Source: an uncultured bacterium | GTDB lineage: Bacteria > Verrucomicrobiota > Kiritimatiellia > CAIKKV01 > CAITUY01 | NCBI GenBank assembly: GCA_903895695.1 | Contig: CAITUY010000092.1 | Location: 1-39,415, forward strand | Reading direction: 5' to 3' | DNA: 39,415 bases | In this document: one piece after another, positions 35,282-39,415 of the stretch | Layout of the letters: the number at the start of each line of letters is the position of its first letter | Numbering within the stretch: position 1 is the stretch's first letter | The notes under the pieces: generated by a model | What the model saw: the letters and a program-made list of their open reading frames with translations, nothing else | What the model was told of the DNA's origin: nothing | Database searches by the model: none | Made by a program: the position numbers and the translations under genes

Positions 35282-35843
35282 CTACTCGCTTGGTATCGCC
35301 CGAGTTTTCTCCTGTCTCTCGATCGCCTGCCATTTTTGGTAGTTGGCTTCATCTTTGGCCTGGAGATAGGCTGCAGCGACAATGCCAGCATGAACGTATG
35401 CGTCCATGGCAGACCCGCTTCGTTTCACGATCTCGTACTGTTTGACGGCGTCTGCAGCGACGTCGCTCTCGAGCCGACGCACCTCTTCCTGTGCCTGCTT
35501 TGTTAATCTCCTGTGTCGTCTTGTTCACGGCCCTGTCGTAACCGCCTTCAAAATACCACCAAGCACCAGCGATGATGGCGACTGCCACGATGACTGCACC
35601 CAGCATCTGGCCGGAGTATTGTTCTGGAGACTGCGTCGCTGGTTCAGGCAAGGGTTGGGATTGAGGGACGTTCGGTGGGTCGCTGGCAATGAGATGATTC
35701 TGTAGTGAAAGACGTACGGGCTGCGGAAGAGGCAGTTGAATTGCCCCCTTGCATGTCGGGCATACAGTCGTCTGACCGAGAAGTTCTTGCGGGGCTTCGA
35801 GCGATTGCTGACAGTGTGGGCAGTTGAGCTTCACATCGCCCAT
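35282..35843 (-). pseudogene. Zinc-ribbon membrane protein, frameshifted
   Basis: The ATG at 35843 follows AGGAGG. The first frame gives an N-terminal ribbon (LNCPHCQQSLEAPQELLG, then TTVCPTCKGAIQLP), a Pro/Gln linker, and a transmembrane helix (MLGAVIVAVAIIAGAWWYF). Then NKTTQEINK breaks up. The other frame continues from QAQEEVRRLESDVAADAVKQ to AYLQAKDEANYQKWQAIERQ and ends at 35282. Removing one A from the AAA run (plus-strand TTT at 35499-35501) joins them as QEINKQAQEEVRRLE. The C-terminal part (YVHAGIVAAAYLQAKDE) looks like a widespread small-protein motif of unknown role. This is either a real frameshift or an assembly indel. Confidence 0.75.
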
Positions 35844-35941
35844 ATCATCCTCCTGCTTGCCGGCGAGCAGAATCTCGTTGCGGGTGGCCTTGGACGGCGG
35901 TTCCCAAAGCCCCGTGACAGTTGCAGTTTCACCTTGGACGG

Positions 35942-35970
35942 AATCTACCACCGCTCATCGGGGGTGTCCA
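35942..35970 (-). promoter_or_regulatory. Promoter-like motif, copy 2 (shared with 34390-34418)
   Basis: Minus strand: TGGACA (35970-35965), exactly 17 bp, TAGATT (35947-35942), inside CGAAAAGCAGTGGACACCC and TAGATTCC. It lies 99 bp before the zinc-ribbon gene start at 35843. Confidence 0.55.
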
Positions 35971-36020
35971 CTGCTTTTCGTGAGGATCGTCACCGATCAA
36001 GTGGATCTGCGGGGGCGCCA

Positions 36021-36069
36021 ACGGTCACCCCTTCACTCTTCACTTTCATCGTGAAATATGAAGACCCCA
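36021..36069. repeat. Heptanucleotide-phased repeat, tract 3
   Basis: Seven 7-mers in phase: acggtca, ccccttc, actcttc, actttca, tcgtgaa, atatgaa, gacccca. The sense changes from TTC/TCA to GAA around the TCG at 36049, giving a partial palindrome. It lies just downstream of the zinc-ribbon gene ending at 36097. Confidence 0.65.
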
Positions 36070-36096
36070 TTCCCGCCTTTCGGGGTGGTTCTCGGA

Positions 36097-36462
36097 CTAC
36101 AGTTTCGGCACCGGCTTCTTCTCGAAGTCGTCACACACGTCTGTCGCTTCCACGACGCGGTTGTGCTTGCCGCAGCGCTGGGTGAACGGGTTTACCGTGT
36201 AGTGGCGGCAGTAGAGGCAGGCACGGCCGAGTTCTTCGGCCGCAAACAGCTTCACGACTTTCGGCGCATCGTCGTCGCCAAACACACGCGGTCGCGCCGG
36301 GCCGGCGAACGGCACGTCGGCTTCGCTGGCATAGACGTGCCCGCAGCCTGCGCACGTGAGCGTCTCACCCACCTTCTTGAAGCCGTCATACTTCGGCGTT
36401 CGCTTGAGGAGGCTATCCTCCCCGCAGGCTGTGCAACGAATCTTGCTTGTGGTCGATGCCAT
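36097..36462 (-). CDS. Soluble zinc-ribbon protein of unknown function
   Basis: 121 residues from the ATG at 36462 (GGGG upstream; an ATG 4 codons earlier overlaps a heptad repeat). The first ribbon has CTACG and, about 24 residues on, CAGCGHVY. A middle segment (PRVFGDDDAPKVVKLFAAEE) is followed by a second cysteine cluster: CLYCRHYTVNPFTQRCGKH, then CDDFEKK. No signal peptide or membrane helix, so cytoplasmic. It lies downstream of alaS on the same strand across 140 bp of repeats. I do not know the family's function; the regular Cys pairs suggest a nucleic-acid- or protein-binding zinc protein. Confidence 0.75.
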   Translation of the reverse strand: MASTTSKIRCTACGEDSLLKRTPKYDGFKKVGETLTCAGCGHVYASEADVPFAGPARPRVFGDDDAPKVVKLFAAEELGRACLYCRHYTVNPFTQRCGKHNRVVEATDVCDDFEKKPVPKL

Positions 36463-36471
36463 GCTGCACCC

Positions 36472-36513
36472 CATTCAATCAAGCGAACAGTGAATGGTGA
36501 ACAGTCAACCGTG
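36472..36513. repeat. Heptanucleotide-phased repeat, tract 4
   Basis: Six 7-mers in phase: cattcaa, tcaagcg, aacagtg, aatggtg, aacagtc, aaccgtg. It lies immediately upstream of the zinc-ribbon gene start at 36462. Confidence 0.7.
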
Positions 36514-36560
36514 GCATACCGGCGCATATGTCCGGCATCCGATGCGCTTCACGTTCGCAT

Positions 36561-36580
36561 GGGCACGACAAAGCGTGCCC
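36561..36580. other. GC hairpin downstream of alaS
   Basis: Perfect 7-bp stem GGGCACG/CGTGCCC with loop ACAAAG, directly followed on the plus strand by the heptad tract that overlaps the alaS stop. It could end or stabilise the alaS transcript; no U-run follows on the minus strand. Confidence 0.5.
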
Positions 36581-36622
36581 CTCCACCATCCACCCTCAAC
36601 CATCAACCATTAACCATTCCGC
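36581..36622. repeat. Heptanucleotide-phased repeat, tract 5, overlapping the alaS stop codon
   Basis: Six 7-mers in phase: ctccacc, atccacc, ctcaacc, atcaacc, attaacc, attccgc. The alaS stop (36605-36603) lies inside the fourth, so the last alaS codons (Met-Val-Asn-Gly) are encoded by the repeat. Confidence 0.75.
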
Positions 36623-39269
36623 CGACGATCTCCGCCGCCTTGGCAACGGCGTCGGTCACCTTCGAGGCATCCTTGCCGCCGGCGCGCGCCAGGGTCGGCT
36701 GGCCGCCGCCGCCGCCGCCGGCTACCTTGGCGACTTCCTTGACAATCTTGCCGGCGTGCAGGCCGCGCTTGACCAAGTCGGCGCTGACTCCGACCACGAA
36801 CTGGGCCTTACCGTCGCTTGCCCCACCGACCACAACCACGGCCGAGCCCAGCTTAGCCAGCACCGCATCGGAAAGACTCTTGAGGGCATCTCCCGACAGA
36901 TCATTGGCCGTCGCCGCAACCAGCTTCACGCCCTTCACGTCGACGGCCTTTGCCACCAGGCCGTCGGCCAGGCGCACGGCGGCCGCCGTCTCCTGATCCT
37001 TGATCTGCTTATCCAGCGCCTTCACCTGCTCAGCCAAGGCGTCCACGCGCCCGAGCACGTCGTCCACGCTCACGCTGAACCGCTTGGATAGGGCGTCCAG
37101 CATGCGTCGGTCGCCGCACATGGCCTCATAGGCGGGTAGACCCGCCACGGCCTCGATGCGCCTCACGCCAGACGCGATCGAACTCTCTGACAAGATCCGG
37201 AATTGGCCGATCGTTCCAGTGGCGGCCACGTGCGTACCGCCGCAGAGTTCGCGGCTGTACCCGCCGACCGCGACTACGCGCACCGTGTCGCCATACTTCT
37301 CGTCGAAGATCGCGATGATGCCCGAGCCTGGCACGTCCTTAAGCGCCATCTCGGTCGTTGTGACGACATCGTTGGCAACGACCAACTCGTTGACGCGCCG
37401 TTCAACCGCCGCAATCTGCTCCGGTGTCAGGGCCTGAAAATAGTTGAAGTCGAAACGCAGCCGGTCCGGACCCACCATGGAGCCGGCCTGCTTGACGCTC
37501 GTGCCCACCACTTCCCGCAGGGCGTGTTGCAGCAGATGCGTCGCCGTGTGGTGCCGTGCCACGGCCGACCTGCGCTCGTCGTTCACGGTGGCTGTCACGG
37601 TCGCGCCAACGGCGATAGCACCGCGCGTCACGCGGCCGAAATGCAGGACGATGCCTTCTGCCGGCTGTCGGGTGTCGGCAACCGCAAACTCGCCATCAGG
37701 CCCCACGATCGTGCCGTGGTCGCCGAGCTGCCCGCCCTTTTCGGCGTAGAACGGGGTCTGTGCCAGCAAAATGGCGCCTTCCATGCCTTCGCGCAGCACC
37801 TCGACCGGCGCCGTGCCGGCTTCGCCGGGCTGCTTCTGGAGCATCGCCGTAACGGCCGACTGGCCGGCCAAACCTGCATAACCCGTGAACTGGGTCTTGA
37901 TCCCCTTGGCCACCAGGTCGGACACGACATCGACGTCGGCATCCGTTGTGGCGGCTTTACGGGCGTCACGCGCCCGCTTGCGCTGCTCCTGCATGAGCGT
38001 CACAAAGCGCGCTTCGTCGACCGTCAGGCCTTTCTCGCGTGCCATGACGACGGTGAGATCGATCGGGAACCCGTAGGTGTCATACAACTTGAACGCCTCG
38101 TCGCCCGGGAACGTCGTAGTCTTCGAGGCTGCCACCGCAGCAGCAACGTCGTCAAACAGGGACAGCCCACGATCGAGCGTGATCGAGAAACTCTCCTCTT
38201 CGGCCTGGATCGCCCGCGCGATCTCGACGCGGTGCGCGCGCAATTCCGGGAATGCCTGCCCCATCATGCCGTCAAGCGTCGGCAGCAGAGGCGCCATGAA
38301 CGGCTTGGTGAATCCCAGTTTTCGCCCATACCGGACGGCGCGGCGCAGGAGGCGGCGGAGCACGTAGCCTCGGCCGTCGTTGGACGGCAGCACGCCGTCG
38401 CCGATGGCAAAAGACAGGGTCCTCAGGTGATCGGCGACGACCCGCATGGCGATGGCCGACGCCCCTTCGTAGGGTTTGCCGCTCATCTGCATCATCTGCT
38501 CGATCAGCGGGCGGAACAGATCCGTGTCATAGTTCGACGGCTTGCCCTGGATCACCGACGTGACGCGTTCGAGGCCCATCCCGGTGTCGACGTGCTTGGC
38601 GGGCAACTCTTCCAGCGAGCCATCCGAACGGCGGTTGTACTGGATGAAGACGTGGTTCCAAATCTCGATCACGTCCTGCGTGCCGGCGTTGACCATCTCC
38701 GGCGTACAGCCGTTCGGCGTCCGGTCAAAATGAATCTCGGAACAAGGACCGCAGGGTCCGGTCTCACCCATTTCCCAAAAGTTGTCCTTCTCGGCGAACT
38801 TCAGGATGTGCGACGGATCAATATCTGTGACTTCCTTCCAGATGGCGATGGCCTCGGCGTCGTCCTTGTAGACCGTGGCCCACAGCCGCTCCTTGGGGAG
38901 TCCCCAGACCTTGGTCAGCAGTTCCCAGCCCCAGCCGAGCGACTCGCGCTTGTAGTAGTCGCCGAACGACCAGTTCCCGAGCATCTCGAAGAACGTATGG
39001 TGGTAGGTGTCGTGGCCGACCTCTTCCAAGTCATTGTGCTTGCCGCTCACGCGGATGCACTTCTGCGTATTGGCCACGCGCTTGTACTGGCTGGCCCGGG
39101 CGCCCAGGAAGATCTCCTTGAACTGATTCATCCCGGCATTGACGAACAACAGGGTCGGGTCGGCCTGGAGAACCACCGGCGAACTGGGCACGATCTCGTG
39201 GCCCTTGGAGCGAAAGAAATCCTGAAACGACTGCCGGACTTCGGCTGCCGTCATGGTCGCGCGTTGCAT
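36603..39269 (-). CDS. alaS: Alanyl-tRNA synthetase
   Basis: Charges tRNA-Ala. 888 residues, full length. The catalytic domain opens with VRQSFQDFFRSKGHEIVPSS, then LLFVNAGMNQFKEIFLG and WSFGDYYKRE. The editing domain has HHTATHLLQHAL (HxxxH) and LCGGTHVAATG (zinc Cys/His). The C-Ala domain (VVVVGGASDGKAQFVVGVS, then AGGGGGGQPTLARAGG) is intact. The start at 39269 has GAGGAGG upstream. The last residues (GGMVNG) come from a heptad repeat and extend slightly past the usual end. Confidence 0.97.
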   Translation of the reverse strand: MQRATMTAAEVRQSFQDFFRSKGHEIVPSSPVVLQADPTLLFVNAGMNQFKEIFLGARASQYKRVANTQKCIRVSGKHNDLEEVGHDTYHHTFFEMLGNWSFGDYYKRESLGWGWELLTKVWGLPKERLWATVYKDDAEAIAIWKEVTDIDPSHILKFAEKDNFWEMGETGPCGPCSEIHFDRTPNGCTPEMVNAGTQDVIEIWNHVFIQYNRRSDGSLEELPAKHVDTGMGLERVTSVIQGKPSNYDTDLFRPLIEQMMQMSGKPYEGASAIAMRVVADHLRTLSFAIGDGVLPSNDGRGYVLRRLLRRAVRYGRKLGFTKPFMAPLLPTLDGMMGQAFPELRAHRVEIARAIQAEEESFSITLDRGLSLFDDVAAAVAASKTTTFPGDEAFKLYDTYGFPIDLTVVMAREKGLTVDEARFVTLMQEQRKRARDARKAATTDADVDVVSDLVAKGIKTQFTGYAGLAGQSAVTAMLQKQPGEAGTAPVEVLREGMEGAILLAQTPFYAEKGGQLGDHGTIVGPDGEFAVADTRQPAEGIVLHFGRVTRGAIAVGATVTATVNDERRSAVARHHTATHLLQHALREVVGTSVKQAGSMVGPDRLRFDFNYFQALTPEQIAAVERRVNELVVANDVVTTTEMALKDVPGSGIIAIFDEKYGDTVRVVAVGGYSRELCGGTHVAATGTIGQFRILSESSIASGVRRIEAVAGLPAYEAMCGDRRMLDALSKRFSVSVDDVLGRVDALAEQVKALDKQIKDQETAAAVRLADGLVAKAVDVKGVKLVAATANDLSGDALKSLSDAVLAKLGSAVVVVGGASDGKAQFVVGVSADLVKRGLHAGKIVKEVAKVAGGGGGGQPTLARAGGKDASKVTDAVAKAAEIVGGMVNG

Positions 39270-39330
39270 ACTGAGTACCTCCTCGATCCCCTTGCCAGTG
39301 CGGCGTTTGCCGCGTTTTGAACCGGTACAG

Positions 39331-39358
39331 GGTATACCAACCGCCCCTGCGGGTTCAA
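39331..39358 (-). promoter_or_regulatory. Probable sigma70-type promoter of alaS
   Basis: Minus strand: TTGAAC (39358-39353), 16 bp, TATACC (39336-39331), about 60 bp before the alaS ATG. Pattern match only. Confidence 0.45.
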
Positions 39359-39387
39359 CGGCAAAGGCGGCAACGGAGGAAGCGACT

Positions 39388-39415
39388 ATGGCTGATTCTT
39401 TTGGCAGGAATGAGA
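39388..39415 (+). CDS. Start of a divergent gene cut by the window edge
   Basis: GGAGG, 8 nt, then an ATG opening MADSFGRNE, running off the right edge. The ribosome site makes a real start likely. Nine residues are too few to identify it. Confidence 0.45.

Overview
This is a GC-rich chromosomal window with dense genes, short gaps and long same-strand runs. Several features point to a fermentative anaerobe of the PVC superphylum, probably Kiritimatiellota/Verrucomicrobiota. These are the [FeFe]-hydrogenase maturases HydE and HydF, a divergent membrane pyrophosphatase, a UAP1-type nucleotide-sugar pyrophosphorylase, a DUF2723-like membrane protein fused to TPRs, and many secreted or zinc-ribbon proteins of unknown function. 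The lineage is inferred from gene content only; no rRNA or other direct taxonomic marker is present.

Layout. (1) 1-13627, all minus strand: rlmN, a zinc-ribbon/Smr-like protein and rsmB (frameshifted); then a secreted protein, an ECF sigma factor and its membrane anti-sigma factor; then a GspC-like protein, a DUF2723/TPR membrane protein, a UAP-type pyrophosphorylase, a LemA-like protein and the pyrophosphatase hppA, which runs off the left edge. (2) 13690-16690, plus strand: a Phd/VapC toxin-antitoxin pair with a near-consensus promoter, then a leuB-like dehydrogenase and asd, closed by a strong terminator. (3) 16738-20475, minus strand: a small lipoprotein, a coiled-coil membrane protein, a leucine-rich-repeat lipoprotein and nadB. 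(4) 20641-24731: an InhA-like enoyl-ACP reductase and a DUF985 cupin on plus, a DUF2752 membrane protein on minus, and an orphan Cache-HAMP histidine kinase on plus. (5) 24802-31101, minus strand: a large exported protein, then hydE and hydF behind a second PIN/Phd toxin-antitoxin pair. (6) 31102-36462, the accessory part: an IS21-family element with iterated terminal repeats and a frameshifted istA, next to a minus-strand group of zinc-ribbon proteins. One of these appears to be cut off by the IS and another is frameshifted, and the two share a promoter-like motif. (7) alaS (minus) and the first codons of a divergent gene at the right edge.

The least expected structure is not a protein. At least five intergenic stretches (22621-22697, 29092-29217, 36021-36069, 36472-36513, 36581-36622) are degenerate repeats with a strict 7-nt period, built on TTCA/TGAA-like cores. 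One fills nearly the whole hydF-hydE gap and changes from TTCA-type to TGA/GTT-type heptads part way, so its two halves are partly complementary. Two tracts contain the stop codon of the adjacent gene (hydF, alaS). The second most interesting item is the zinc-ribbon/SHOCT gene group with duplicated promoters beside the IS21 element.

Three coding regions (rsmB, istA and the zinc-ribbon gene at 35282-35843) each carry a single-base frameshift. These may be real decay or assembly indels.
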